DNA of 64,000 nucleotides from Macrolepiota albuminosa (GCA_027475525.1 JAMWFC010000037.1:563419-627418), one strand, 5' to 3'. Shown: positions 44,756-57,039, numbered from the stretch's first letter. The notes: generated from the letters alone by a model not told the origin. Made by a program: numbers and translations.

Positions 44756-47586
44756 CTACTTGCGCGCCTTGGACTTGGCCTTCCCCTTGGTGGCACCGGT
44801 GAGGTCCACCACAGGAGCAGGTTCAACAAGACGCATCACGTAAGTAGGGTCGTGCAACACAATGACAAATAGCAAGTTCAAAGTACCACAGGAGCAGGTT
44901 CAACAAGACGCATCACGTAAGTAGGGTCGTGCAACACAATGACAAATAGCAAGTTCAAAGTGAGATACCTGAAAACCGTGAGAACATATCCAAACACAAC
45001 GAACACCAACGTACTTGTGACCACCGGACTCATACCAGTTGGCACTAAAACCAACACTGACGACAGAACTTTCCGGAACCTCAACATTGTTGTTTTACCA
45101 CCGGACTCATACCAGTTGGCACTAAAACCAACACTGACGACAGAACTTTCCGGAACCTCAACATTGTTGTTTTTATATGGACACCAAGAAGGAAGACTAT
45201 CAAAGTCACTGGGTGTAAAACAGAACGGTTGACCAGTTTCTACCCTGCTGTCATATACAGGTACTGAGAAAATGTTAGAACACCATCTGGAAATGAGCCT
45301 AACAGGAACTTTTGTGATCAAACTCAACAACTGGCTTATACAGATCGGCAACCTCAGCTGATTTGAACACAGGAGCATCCATCTCGGTAAACATTGAGTT
45401 ACTCTTTATACCGGAGGGCCTCTTGGACTTGGGGGTCGCTTGAACACAGGAGCATCCATCTCGGTAAACATTGAGTTACTCTTTATACCGAGGGCCTCTT
45501 GGACTTGGGGGTCGCATACCCACTGTCTGAAGTCACATCAAATGCAGAACCAACAAAACAATGAAACACGACTCACCAACATTGTATGTAGGGGTTTTAC
45601 CCTCGCCTCGAGTAACAAATGCCACACCATTACCAGAAAGAGTACCTTGAACACCGTCTGGGAGGTTGAAAACACAACCCAAAATAGCAAACTGGCAAAG
45701 AGACTCCTGATGGAATTCAACAATCTCGATATGATGCGGACCATACTTGTCAGACAGACTCCCAACAAGAACAGAACTGTCAAATAAATGCGAGGCAGTC
45801 ACCACTCCAGAGGTAATACAGACACAAAAAGGACCCGTCAAATCCCGAAGAGCCAATCGCTGCTTTGGGGCGTTTAGTTGGGCAGGGTCAGTCCTGGCCA
45901 AGTTAACGTAGAAGGCGTGACGATTGAATAAAAGAGAAGACGACAACGAACTATTAAAAAAGTCATACACAGAAACAGAAAAAAATACAAAACAAGAAGC
46001 AAAACGCACATCCAATTGTCTTCATTCATATGCTCAGCAACAACACCAATACGTGCGTAACGGATTTTACCATCACTGTTCATTTTGTCATATCCGAAAG
46101 GCTGGATTATGAGTTGTTTCCTGATGACAAATTGAATAAATGCAAGCAAAATAATAGACATCGGTCCACACTTAAGGAACGGCAGTCCTTGATAAGTCAA
46201 CACCATAAACTTTTCTTGAATAGAAGGCTGCATGACCACATCCACGGCCAGCTCTTCCACAGGATCGAGACAAGGATCAATGCTGCAGCAAGACATCAAC
46301 AAATGAAGTGTATAGAGATAAAAAGAAAAAAATAAAATAAAATAAAATGAAAGAAACATATGATTCAACACCATCCGAGTGGACAATTGAAATCAGAGCA
46401 CCCAAAACAGACGAAACGGGGACGGGAGGCATGGGAGACTTGCCATCTTCCGACAATCCATAATCGGGAGCAGAACCATCATCGACAATAAAGTCCAATA
46501 GCATGTCGCTATTGTCGTCCGCAACATCCCAATCGTGGATGTTATCGTCACTTGCCACCACAACAAGAGGCTTCTTAACAAGCGGCCTAGGTATGGGCTG
46601 CTTAGCAATCCTATACAAAATGAGCACAAGCAAATAACAGAAGAAACAATCCACACTGACACAACAGGCAAGTCATCATCGTCATCATCAGACAATTCAA
46701 CAAGTTTTTTTGGTGCAAAATCGTCATCCAAATTTGGACTAGCGGCCTTGGCCACAGCTCATCATCAGACAATTCAACAAGTTTTTTTGGTGCAAAATCG
46801 TCATCCAAATTTGGACTAGCGGCCTTGGCCACAGCTCGGCACGTGACCTTTTAGGGCTTGACTGGCTCACAAACAAAGCCTTCTCCGTCATGGTACGGGT
46901 GCGCCTTGAGAGTGCAAAACATAAGGCAAACCGCGCATGAATGTGAACAAAACCGAAATCACGTACACAGCACGACCACTTGACAAAGTTGCATCTTCAG
47001 CAGTCAATTCAGCCATAGCCCGGCTACATAGCAGCAGTCAAGCAAAGTAACAAGGAAAACGGAGTTACAAACATGACAGGTGTATCAACGGACGGAATGG
47101 TCACAGCCCTCTTTTTCTTGGGCAACGGCATGGCAGGAACACTAACAGAACTGACACCAAGACATTAAGTAAAATGATAGTCACAAATACAACAAGTAAC
47201 ACATGAACCCATCATGCGAGGCAGAAACCTTTCGCTTCGACGGCGACCCGCCGTCAATAGACCTAAAGAACATTAGCACTACAGATCACAACACAAAAAG
47301 AGTACTCACCCAGCAGATGGTTCCCCTGTTTCAGATCCAGAAGCTGTCGCCGCAGAAACGCTATCAAATATGCTACAACAAGCAAATTAGCAAGACCCAC
47401 CGGAACTGAAAGAACTGTACACACGCTTGCAACCTATCTGCACTCCTGCACCAAGGGTAACAAGTTTTTTTATTAAAAAAAAAAAAAGAAAAAAATCAGA
47501 CGACAATATAAAACACACATGGTCTTGAGTTGGTCAACAAGCGTCTGAGCCTTATTCTCTTCAGACTTTATCTTGCGAGGGGGCAT
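44756..47586 (-). CDS. Intron-rich gene of unknown function, divergent partner of 48317-49579
   Basis: Starts MPPRKIKSEENKAQTLVDQL at 47586 and ends KGKAKSKARK-TAG at 44756-44758. About ten exons join in frame with GT..AG borders. Segments recognised in order: an acidic DDDDDD stretch (about 46670-46690), QPIPRPLVKKPLVV (about 46570-46610), an aromatic globular part (YGPHHIEIVEFHQ near 45720), PVYDSRVETGQPFCF near 45240, and a Ser/Lys tail. Seven bp-exact 77-bp duplications lie in or beside it. A TAA near 46857 interrupts VKP-x-KVTCRAVAKAA. The PVYDxR..LP box recalls, from memory only, a large uncharacterised Agaricomycete family. Enzymatic motifs were not found. The exon path between 46250 and 46420 is uncertain. 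Confidence 0.6.
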
Positions 47587-48316
47587 GGGTTCGTATGGTG
47601 ACACAAAACACACAGAGAAAAAGAGGAGGCGGAGAGGGGATTATCAACAACAGTGGACAAAGGACACTTATATAGAGCAGCAAGCTGCATGTCACATCAA
47701 AGAGGGAAAGACAGTACAACGTAAAGAACGGGGTATCCCTTTCTTTGAACAAAATAAAATTAAGTAGAATGAAAATTCCAATAAGACAAGATTCACAGAA
47801 GGCGCAGCAGGACCTTTTAGATAGAACACAAGTATCACAGATCCACAACTCGTAATGTGGTACCTTAATAGCCGTAGCCTCAGACGGGCAACACACTAGA
47901 GATTTGCCAATGAGAGGACAAAGAAAGAGAGACAAAGGAACATCACAAGGTCTGTTCCTGAACAGTCGAGGATGATAAAATGAAGCCAGAAATGAAGCCA
48001 GAAATTAATGTACCACTGGCAACAGACTATGGGAAGCGTCAAGATGACAGGCACAGGAGAAGCCAGAAATGAAGCCAGAAATTAATGTACCACTGGCAAC
48101 AGACTATGGGAAGCGTCAAGATGACAGGCACAGGAGATAAGGTACCAAACAATCGAAGTGCATATACCAAAAAAGACAAAGTCGATAGGAAGGAAACGAG
48201 TTGGGTATGGGACAGGTAAACCAAGATACGTCACGTCATACACAAGAAAACAGTCGAGGCACTCACTGACCACTTCCTGATACTATAAAGAATACACAGA
48301 TAGCACAACAGACTAG

Positions 48317-49579
48317 AAGGATATCAAGACACAGCAGCAATACAATGTACGTCTAGACACTGTCCGACAGGTGTATTATGCTGACAGCCACAGTAGATAT
48401 ATCATAACAAAGAATGACTTTAGGAGCAAATTACGACACAGAGGCAGCAAGTAAGCAGCGTTTACAGACACCTCAACATCAGTAGACTCATTACGCAATC
48501 AAGAAACTGCGATTGAGAAAGCCATACGCAAAGGAGAAGAAGAAAACGACGTTATGTTGACCAGCGTCGCACACATAAGTAACCAAACCGCACACCGTAT
48601 GTCGGACTATCAACATACAAGACACAACAGGAACCAAGATGGGCAGAAGCCATTAAGACAAAAGAAGTAAATAAACCTCACTCATGGCGACTAGTGTACG
48701 TCCACGAAGACGGCGATATATCAGACGAGGAGTTGGTTTTCACGGTATACGGAGCCATAAGCAAAAAGGATCTCCTGCCACTGAAAAGAGAAACGCGCAC
48801 GAGGTGCGTTCAATGAGATCCAATATAACAGAGTCTAATCACATAAAGCAGCGACTACAGACGACTGAAATACATGAAGCAATACGTGAAGCTGGATGGC
48901 CTAGGAACAAAACATTTTGACGATGCAATGATAGGAGCAACGGAGATTAGCAAGCACTTTGAACTTGAATTCTCAGAAGGCCGTCTCAAATGCTGGCACA
49001 ACACGTTCCTCGGACAGCAAGAAAGATCACTAGACATCGCAAACAGGATATTTACACTGACATGCGATGTGGAGAAGAACAAACAACACATTCCCATGGA
49101 CAGGGAACTAGACCCATACAAGCTCACAGAGAAAATAACGCAGAAAGGGTTCATGATTACCGAAGACAACGTGGTCCAATTTTCAAAGATGAAGGTAAAC
49201 AAAGGGAACAGGACAACGTAAGTACAACTCAATAGAGCAACAAACAAAACTGAAGGGAACTTAGATACGAACATTACAAGCCGGAAAGATTCCAAGTGGG
49301 AGACCTCGTTTCTGTCCAGCTATCGTTCCAGGTTGTTAACCTGGCGGGTGGGAAACTCAAAATGCTTCTTGTATTGAGATCCATGACTCTTATCGAGCAC
49401 CGGTCTAGCTTCATGAAAGTGAGTGACAAAGCAACACAGTAAACACACTGATAAACACCCCACAGAACGTAGTATCCAACGAAGGGACCAAGAACAAACT
49501 GAAGAGAAAGCTGAGAGACATTTCAGACAAGGGCCAGAACAGAATGGACGTAGACGCATTGGACAACAGCAACCAATGA
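48317..49579 (+). CDS. Intron-rich gene of unknown function, plus-strand partner
   Basis: Exons joined by good borders. An exon rich in ETAIEKAIRKGEEENDV lies near 48505; intron GTATGT..GGGCAG at about 48597-48645; exon with SWRLVYVHEDGDISDEEL near 48683; intron GTGCGT..CTACAG about 48804-48859; a long exon to 49218; intron to about 49265; exon with YEHYKPERFQVGDLVSVQLS; intron to about 49487; last exon ending DALDNSNQ-TGA at 49577-49579. The VGD..VQxSF..VLRxxTLI pattern suggests a small beta-rich domain, function unknown. The 5' end before 48317 was not resolved. The two genes run apart from a shared region (47587-48316), suggesting one mobile or co-inherited unit. Confidence 0.6.
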
Positions 49580-49959
49580 TTACATCGATCAAAAAGCCTG
49601 TAATTGCTCGCTTTGTCACATTGTCAATAATGGTCTCGTCGATCTTTGCCAATCACATATAGGGATCAAAAAGCCTGTAATTGCTCGCTTTGTCACATTG
49701 TCAATAATGGTCTCGTCGATCTTTGCCAATCACATATAGGTTTGACTACGATTCACAGACACTTGATCAGGTCTGACTATATCGTCGTCCTGCTTCCTTC
49801 CCTAACGAGTCCACTGGACCCGTATTTTGTTTCTCCCTCGTCCACCGATCCTTCTCCTTTTAGTTGCTATTATAGTATTACCGCATCATCACATTACCAA
49901 ATAAACTGTATTTGCCCGCAACTGCAACATCACAAACAAACAACCGTGAGGGCTTACAT

Positions 49960-50035
49960 AAACAGCAGCTGGAGCGATGGCTTACATAAACCATAGCTGG
50001 AGCAACAGCTTATAGAGCAGCAACTTACATAATAT
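49960..50035 (+). repeat. 28-bp repeat array, short right copy
   Basis: Two to three units (CAGCTGGAGCGATGGCTTAC, CATAGCTGGAGCAACAGCTT) share the motif and orientation of 44057-44372. With that array they bracket the divergent gene pair. Confidence 0.8.
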
Positions 50036-50522
50036 CAGCTTACATACCCAATGGCCAGGAATTTATTTATATTTTCTTTCGACGCCACCCCAACTTGTAC
50101 ATATTTATTCACTTTTGTACTTCCTCACTTTTGGTGTTCACCAGCTCGTTAGTTCAATAAGGTTTCATTCCTGCTGACAAGTCGATAGCGTAGGTAGATT
50201 ATGTTATCGTAATATAACGATTCATCTATCGACGATGTAAACGACTGCTGGAGCAAAGAAATAATGAAACATTCACACATCCGACAGAAAACATAACAAC
50301 TTACATACATAATAAAAAACACATAAACAGGAAACAAACTAAAACAAAACAAAATAAAGGATAACAAAACAAACCAATAAAAATAAAAAAACATATTTGT
50401 ATATATATAAGCAATTATAATCCCTCGACTTGGTGAAATAAATACACAATAACGTGTTCAACACAAGAAAACTATATATAAAGAAAACGCAAGGATTTTT
50501 CAACATGAGGATGAACATAATA
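50036..50522. other. AT-rich intergenic stretch
   Basis: I see no gene or clear repeat unit here; A-runs and ATAT tracts dominate 50280-50430. Confidence 0.5.
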
Positions 50523-50830
50523 GCCGGTAGAGATAGCCGAAAGGGAGCAAATATCGAGGACATGGTAGTAATAGCCGGTAGTAATAGCCGGTAAAGATAG
50601 CCGAAAGGGAGCAAATATCGAGGACATGGTAGTAATAGCCGGTAAAGATAGCTGAAAGGGAGCAAATATCGAGGACATGGTAGTAATAGCCGGTAGTAAT
50701 AGCCGGTAAAGATAGCCGAAAGGGAGCAAATATCGAGGACATGGTAGTAATAGCCAGTAGTAATAGCCGGTAAAGATAGCCAAAAGGGAGCAAATATCGA
50801 GGACATAGCCAGTAGAGGAAGAGAACGGCA
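50523..50830. repeat. Minisatellite, five units of 64 or 51 bp
   Basis: AGATAGCCGAAAGGGAGCAA recurs at 50531, 50595, 50646, 50710 and 50774. Spacing alternates because the AATAGCCGGTAGT block is present in some units and absent in others. It abuts the chromovirus remnant. Confidence 0.88.
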
Positions 50831-50930
50831 ATTGCCGAGATCACGTGAGGGGCACAAATTTCGAGGACAAAATGCATGCCAAAGCAGGTAGTAAAACCTC
50901 AGTCTACTAAAGTAGACCTCGGAACCAAGA

Positions 50931-51762
50931 GATCGAACAATATCTAAGGTTGTTTGTCAATTATCACATGGACAACTGGGCGGATTGGTTACCCCTCGCT
51001 GAATTCTGTTACAATAATAGAGCGTCCAATGCCACGGGTAAATCCCCCTTTTTCATTACAAAAGGACGTGAAGTCAATAGCGGCTTAGACCCAACACCGA
51101 AACCATGTACACCCGAAACTGTAGACAAATTTACCACACGAATGAAAGGTATAAGGAAGGAAACACAGGCAGCACTTAGAGGAGCAGCCAACGATATGAA
51201 GAGATATTACGATAGAGGATACAAAGCTGAGGAATATGAGAGAGGAGATAAAGTCTGGCTTAATGCCAAACATATATTTACGGGTCGACCAAAAAAGAAA
51301 CTCGATTGGAAACATCTGGGACCGTTCAAAATTGTTAAGAAACATTCTCCCAATGCTTACCAACTCAAACTACCCAAATCCTGGCATATGCATCCAACGT
51401 TTAACGTGTCGAAACTTTGGAGATACAAACCCGACGAGTTTAACTGGCCTGTACCACGAGTTACGCTCAATGTCAGAGGAGAAGGCTGGGAGCCAGACGA
51501 AATATTAGACTCAAGACTACGTAATGACAAACTCGAATATTTAGTGCGGTGGAAAGATCAGGCAACATCTAGAGACACATGGGAAATGGAGACACACATG
51601 CAGAACGAAGCACCCCGACTTATCGTTGACTTCCATCGCACACATCCCGCTGCAGCACAGAGGATTTCCTTTATCGAATACAATTTGCTCCCATTTGTCC
51701 CCATCCCCAAACCCTTAACCGAACTTAGCTCGTGCGGAGCACTCACATTAACAAGGGGGTAA
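50931..51762 (+). pseudogene. Chromovirus remnant C: integrase end and chromodomain
   Basis: An open frame from about 50931 (NQEIEQYLRLFVNYH) to TAA 51760-51762 covers only the C-terminal part of a Ty3/Gypsy Pol. It contains the end of the integrase core (WLPLAEFCYNNR), the GPFKIVKKHSPNAYQL barrel and HPTFNVSKLWRY box, and a chromodomain (DEILDSRLRNDKLEYLVRWK near 51500-51600). Gag, protease, RT, RNase H and most of the integrase are missing, so this is a 5'-truncated copy. Reading is otherwise clean, with no stops. It is a different family from element A by sequence. Confidence 0.9.
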
Positions 51763-52019
51763 TGTCATGAATCATTCTGAACAGACTTATTTTAAGATCT
51801 TTAGGGGTGGATCATATCATGTTTCTCATCTATTATCCCTTTTATTGATTCACTTACCCTATTTTTCTCCTTTTATTGTTTCGTTTATCGCGTCATATAC
51901 TCCTTAAAACTTAACATATGATTCTTTATCTTGCGTATATAAGGCTTCATGTATTCGGTAGAAAGACTCAACTCAGTTATTGTTGGTTTTCTAATTTTGT
52001 ATTAAGTCAAATCCTGACA
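51763..52019 (+). repeat. 3' LTR of remnant C (257 bp)
   Basis: Starts TGTCATGAATC directly after a GGGGGTAA purine tract and the pol stop, and ends AATCCTGACA. The ends TGTCA/TGACA are inverted. A TATATAAGG box lies near 51938. No second LTR is in the window. Confidence 0.85.
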
Positions 52020-52680
52020 GTTTTGGGCAGGGTGGCAGTCGTGCTTTTGCAGATCTGATCACAGCAGTGGCAGCTAATATGGCTGAAAGAGCTGCTACAC
52101 GCTTTTGAAGGTTTTCCGCAGCACGGGGGCTCTCTATCGAGGGCAATATCGAAGGTATACAAGTCATAGGTAATGTACAAATTGTAGTCTACGCAAGCAT
52201 GGCTGTTGAGTTGATGTGACCGAGTGTGACACAGAGCCTGCACAGCCGCTCATGGACCGTGGGAATCAGCCTCAGGCTTCGTCGTCCTGACCTGAGGCTT
52301 AGACCGAGGACCTACGCTTTGTGGGGACTGGGTTCCCGAATAGGCCCTAAGGTGTTGACAACATATCGACAACTCACTGCTGCCCAATTGTCTGAGGTCT
52401 AGTCAAGTTCTCGTTCTTCAGAATCTCAAGAGTGCTCGTCCTAAGTGTTTTGACTAGCTCATACGTTTCTCCGGAATCTATACTTGAAACCACTGGAGAC
52501 CATTCAATTTCCGCTGTTGACATATTCAGGGGTCCTACGTGGGCTTTGTGACATATCTCGCCATCTCATTGTTTTGTCCTCGTGTCCGGTGATTCAATCA
52601 GATAACATTTCATAATAAGAAGGAGACGAGGTGACTGTTTGTACTGTCCTCACTTGCCCAACCGCTCATCGCCCTTCGTT
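52020..52680. other. Intergenic, upstream of the FunK1 gene
   Basis: No gene recognised. It probably contains the promoter and 5' untranslated region of the kinase gene; no sharp TATA box was seen. Confidence 0.5.
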
Positions 52681-55600
52681 ATGTCATTGCAGCTCCTGAC
52701 GGTTGGTGATACCCCCCATAAATCATCGACGCGAGCCAGTTCAGTACACGAGAAGGCATCTATGGCCGACGTCCAAGTGGAAATCGAGAGAGATATAAAA
52801 AACACTCTCTACACCGTCGAGACCGATGAATTCTTGAAAAACATAATCCCTGAGATACCTAAATTCCAGGAAAGCCTTGAAAATTTGAAGTCTAATGGTA
52901 TATATACTGGCTCTCGCTGGAATGACTACCCGGACAAACGTCCAAACGATAAATCGAAGGAGAAAGAGATTTATAAACCTTTTGCTGCCATTCTGAATGC
53001 CATTGTTAAAACTATGGACCCAGAGGTCATTCGAACCGACATCGTCTATGTTGATCGTCACAATACTTCTCCGAAATCTCTCGAGGATGACACGGCGAGC
53101 GGTCGTCCTGATGGCGCAGGGGCTCAACCTGACGTCGACATTACAGCATTGGAGATCAAGATAAAAGACCTGGAAGATCAAGTACCATATAAGACGCGCG
53201 CTGCTATGAAGGAGCACCAAAAGCATGCGGGACAGTACAAGGATGAGTTAGAAAAACTTGTGAGTGTGTCCATCTTAAACCGTGGATGCCTTGTTAACTT
53301 CTGCCTAGCTTGAAATTTATCAGCTCTGGTGGATGTGCATGCATGTTGTTTATGAAATTAAATGGGACAACTCAGAAACGGATCGTTTGATTGCAGTAAA
53401 GCAGCTTTTGGGCTACATGCGTCTCGTCTTGGCGGAACAGTTGGATCGGCGCTTCGTATTGGGTTTCGTCCTTCTATATGATGAGCTCACCCTAGTATCG
53501 TGTGATAGATCTGGAGTAACAATGACAATGACGCCAATCAATATTCACAGAGTACGCAATCATTTGTCGAGCAGTCCTATTCACTGACAGTTTGTAGGAC
53601 TGGAAAAAATTCGTTCGAATCATAACTGGTTTCTCACGTATGAGTCCTGTACAACTTGGCTGGGACCCGGCGATGAAAATTTATCTCCCTCATACGATGG
53701 GTGTCAAACCATCTTATGAAGTCGCCCATGACTGGCAGGGCGTTTACGGAAACGGTCGTTACAACATCCACTGGGTCATTGATATCGAGGAAGATGGGAA
53801 AGTCGAGAAATATATTGCTGTGGCAATCATTTCTGCACTACGTTCGGCGGAGATTTGTGGTCGTGCTACCGTCGTCTACGAAGTTGTCAAATTTGATGAA
53901 AAAGAAAATCCGGAGAAGGTCAAAATAGGATACGACTTCTATTACATCATTCACTGATAACATGTTGACAGACATATGCGCTTAAGCGTTATTGGAGACC
54001 CATCCGGCCAGGCTCAAATGACCCAAAGTTATACCCATCCGAAGGCCAAGTGTACGACATCTTAGACGAGGGACTGACTGATGAGGAACTTAAGCACGCT
54101 ATCGTATATCACGACATCAAGATTGATGGCGAAGTTGACAGCACATTCAAGCTGGCCCGCTGTGGTATGGTCGCTCAACGTTATGAACATCCCGTCAAAC
54201 AGGGTCTGGCTATGAGAAGCGAGGGTGACGATAAGGCTGAAAATCGCCTGGAGAAGAATGACGTGGGGGAGAAATCTCCCAGTCCTTCTCCTAACCCTTC
54301 GACTCTTTTGCTCGTGGACCGTATCCATGTGAATATTCTCATGCCAATGGGTAGAGAAATCAGATTTTTCTGTTCTTTATTGGAGCTTTTATACTGTCTC
54401 TTGCACTATGCCCGAGGTGTGTCTGTTTTGCTCCGGGGTTTCTTGTTTTGTTTATCGCTGTCATAGAACTACGAGACGGCCATAAGAAGTGCATCGTCCA
54501 CCGTGATCTCAGTATTGGAAATCTCTTGATTTTTGACTCTGCGAATGGTGTAACTTTCGGGCGTATCATGGATTACGATCATGCCAAGAAGGCAAGTAGC
54601 ATGGGTGAAATACAGTCCATGATAGCTGGCCTTTCTCCCTTGACCCTCCAGGAGAGACGAGGCTTTCTCACATACGGTCTCAAAATGGACTTCGGAGTGG
54701 AAGCAAGAGACGATCTCCTCGATACGGCTTTGAAATGGCTCAAACCCAGCAAAGCTATCAACTACATTGAAGATGTTGTTGAGTGTTTCGAGCTGAACAA
54801 GAATGAGTTAAAAAACCCTCTCTCCATGGGCGATCTAGGATGGTCTAATGTTGTAAGCCTACTTCCCTTCAATCACTGTTTCGATTTGTGTCATAGTTCC
54901 ATGTAGGATGACAAAACTAAACCCCTCGATTGGCCCAATTTTGCCGATCGTGTGGCTGGCCCAGGAGAGCGCACGGTCAGTTTTCTTTATATTCTTTTGG
55001 GGCATGTAAAGACAGTAATGACTGACCGTTTTGAAGGGAACTCTTCCCTACATGAGTGGGGAGGTCATTGCTAGAGAATCCATCCATATTCCTGCCGGGT
55101 ATGATACTGCTCCACCATTTGTCCACGAGGCAATTCACGACGTCGAGTCACTCCTTTGGGTCCTAGTACGCCTGTGCTTAACCCGCAAGGGTCCCGGCAT
55201 AAATATGCGGCGGAAAGAGGAACTGGACAAGAAATCACCGGAAAATGGGAAACCAAAGGAAAATGGGAAACCAGTGAACGAGGGGACACCAGCGGACAAA
55301 GGGATACCAGCGGACGAGGGGAAACCAACGAGCCAGGGGGAACCAGCGGACCAGGGCACAACGTTCAAACCAGAACTCCGAGACCTCGTCGTTCGCCTTT
55401 TCGACGGCGATGAAGAAGTATTGAAACAGAAAAAGAGGAGCTTACACCTAGGGTGGAAATTATTCAAAACGGAAGTCACCGCACAATTTCATCCTTATTT
55501 CAAATGCCTCGAACCCTATGTACTCAAATGGTGGAAAACCCTCATTCTTGGTTATAGGTACCGCGCAGAAGAATACTATAACATTCACGATCACATCATT

Positions 55601-55870
55601 CGCATCATCGAACAAGCCATTGATGACATCAAGACCCGTGCCAACGATGAGAATGAGGAGGCCAAACAAGCCGAACTCGACCGCAGACAAAAACTCAAGG
55701 AAAAGCGTTTGGCTACTTTTAGACGCCAGGACCCGGCGACGCCTCCCCCCGACTCACCTAGTTCTCCTGAATCGTTGATGAGGACACCACCGCAACACCG
55801 CCGGTTGCCCCTGGACGATCAAGACTCGCCATTAGCTGCCTTATTGCTCAAGAAGAGAGAGAAAATGTAG
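52681..55870 (+). CDS. FunK1-type protein kinase
   Basis: Seven exons with GT..AG borders: 52681-53259, 53309-53551, 53598-53918, 53972-54416, 54467-54852, 54907-54975, 55037-55870. The ATG at 52681 was chosen; in-frame ATGs at 52639 and 52762 are alternatives. Kinase motifs: HRDLSIGN (about 54500) for the catalytic loop, with Asp; MDYDHAKK (about 54567) at the DFG position; and GTLPYMSGEV (about 55037) for the activation segment end. The N-terminal half matches the architecture of the fungal FunK1 family, expanded in mushrooms. A low-complexity insert of GKPxxEG-type repeats lies at about 55230-55350 and a Pro/Ser-rich tail ends KKREKM-TAG. It phosphorylates unknown substrates. No frame damage is seen. 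Confidence 0.88.
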
Positions 55871-55912
55871 TGACATGTAGCACACATGAGATCTCTTTTA
55901 CTTAGTCGTCGT

Positions 55913-56134
55913 ATATTACAGCTATTTTCATAACGATAGACCCCTTCGACTTTGGCTTCTTGTTTAGTTGTTTGGCTGCAACTGATCTAAAATCACATTA
56001 CCTAATACACATGAGTGCAGATGCGCTCTCAAATTGGAATCCCGGCAAGCCCGGCAGAAGCTAATGTCAGCCAAACAACTAAACAAGGAGCCAAGGTCAA
56101 AGGGGTCTATCGTTATGAAAATAGCTGTAATAAC
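55913..56134. repeat. Foldback inverted repeat, about 65-bp arms
   Basis: TATTACAGCTATTTTCATAA at 55913 onwards is the reverse complement of the right arm ending TTATGAAAATAGCTGTAATA at 56134. The arms continue through a block reading TTGTTTAGTTGTTTGGCTG with a few mismatches. About 90 bp of loop separates them. It starts 40 bp after the kinase stop. It could be a MITE or a 3' UTR hairpin. Confidence 0.85.
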
Positions 56135-56699
56135 CATCGTTGACTCCATTGATATTCATCTATTGGACAGAAGTACGCTACTGTACATTGACAATATCGA
56201 GTTGTCCTACTCATGAGTTCGGTTGAGCACGTTGATAGGCAAATTTCATCCAACTGACTGCCGTCGGTCTCTGCAAGTTCACAACCAAGAGCATGCAGTC
56301 CCAAGCATGATTAGACTTCCCTCTATTCGAGTTCCTTTACAATCCTTCTTTGTACCATAGTTTCGCGAATCCACGCGGGTGAATGGTTGTGGATACGAGC
56401 TTTCTTCCTATCGGCTGATGTTGAGAGAACAGCACAAGTGAGTGAATGGCCGTAAAGCTTGCTCAAACCCACCCATGCATCACCGTTTTCGATTGGTCCA
56501 ACAGGCGTACGCGCCTCCGACAGCATTGGCCTCTTTGGAAGATCTAAAGCGGTTACAGAGTGAGCTCTTTGAGCTTCAAAAACGACCGGAGGCTGGGGGG
56601 ACTTGTGATCCCATTGTTGGAGCATCCCGATCAAAATGTCCAGTTTTTCGGTGCGCACACGGTGCAGGTGAAGATTGCGAGGGACTGGTCAGTAGTTCA
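56135..56699. other. Region with overlapping frames on both strands, unassigned
   Basis: A minus-strand frame 56658-56323 (111 codons) and a plus-strand frame 56442-56708 overlap; neither has a recognised domain or convincing splice context, so I assign no gene. Confidence 0.4.
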
Positions 56700-56879
56700 T
56701 TAAATTAATGTACTCTGAGCAGCCGCTTTCGTCTTTAGCTCCGCATCTTCCTCTCCAATAGCAGCCGGCGCGGTTTCAGCAATAGCAGAAGCAGCAGCCA
56801 AGGTCGAAGTCTCTGCCTTGCTCTCTTCAGGAACAGCCGGCGCCTCCGCGGTAGTCATCGTGACATTTTCTTCAGCCAT
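56700..56879 (-). CDS. Small Ala/Glu-rich frame, 59 aa, possibly a lone 5' exon
   Basis: ATG at 56879, MAEENVTMTTAEAPAVPEES at the start, TAA at 56700-56702. The composition (Ala, Glu, Thr) and acidic charge resemble a disordered N-terminal exon. A GTACAT donor lies just before the stop, so it may be the first exon of a longer or lost gene. No domain recognised. Confidence 0.35.
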   Translation of the reverse strand: MAEENVTMTTAEAPAVPEESKAETSTLAAASAIAETAPAAIGEEDAELKTKAAAQSTLI

Positions 56880-57039
56880 AGTTATAGAACTTAATAAATG
56901 AGATAAATAGATGGATCAACAAGACACAGTGCTTGATGCGTTTTTAAATGGGCAGAAATCGAGCGTCGTCGTGTTGACCCAAGGACGACGTTTGGCTCGA
57001 CGTCAATCTGATTGCATGTACTTGTATCGTCGCTTACAG

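Noticed and set aside
50339..50877. Minus-strand frames rich in PRYLLPFGYLYRLLLP
   Set aside because: They are translations of the minisatellite in three frames, not genes.
56323..56708. Overlapping frames on both strands as a gene
   Set aside because: Neither strand offers domains, promoter or splice context; no basis to choose.
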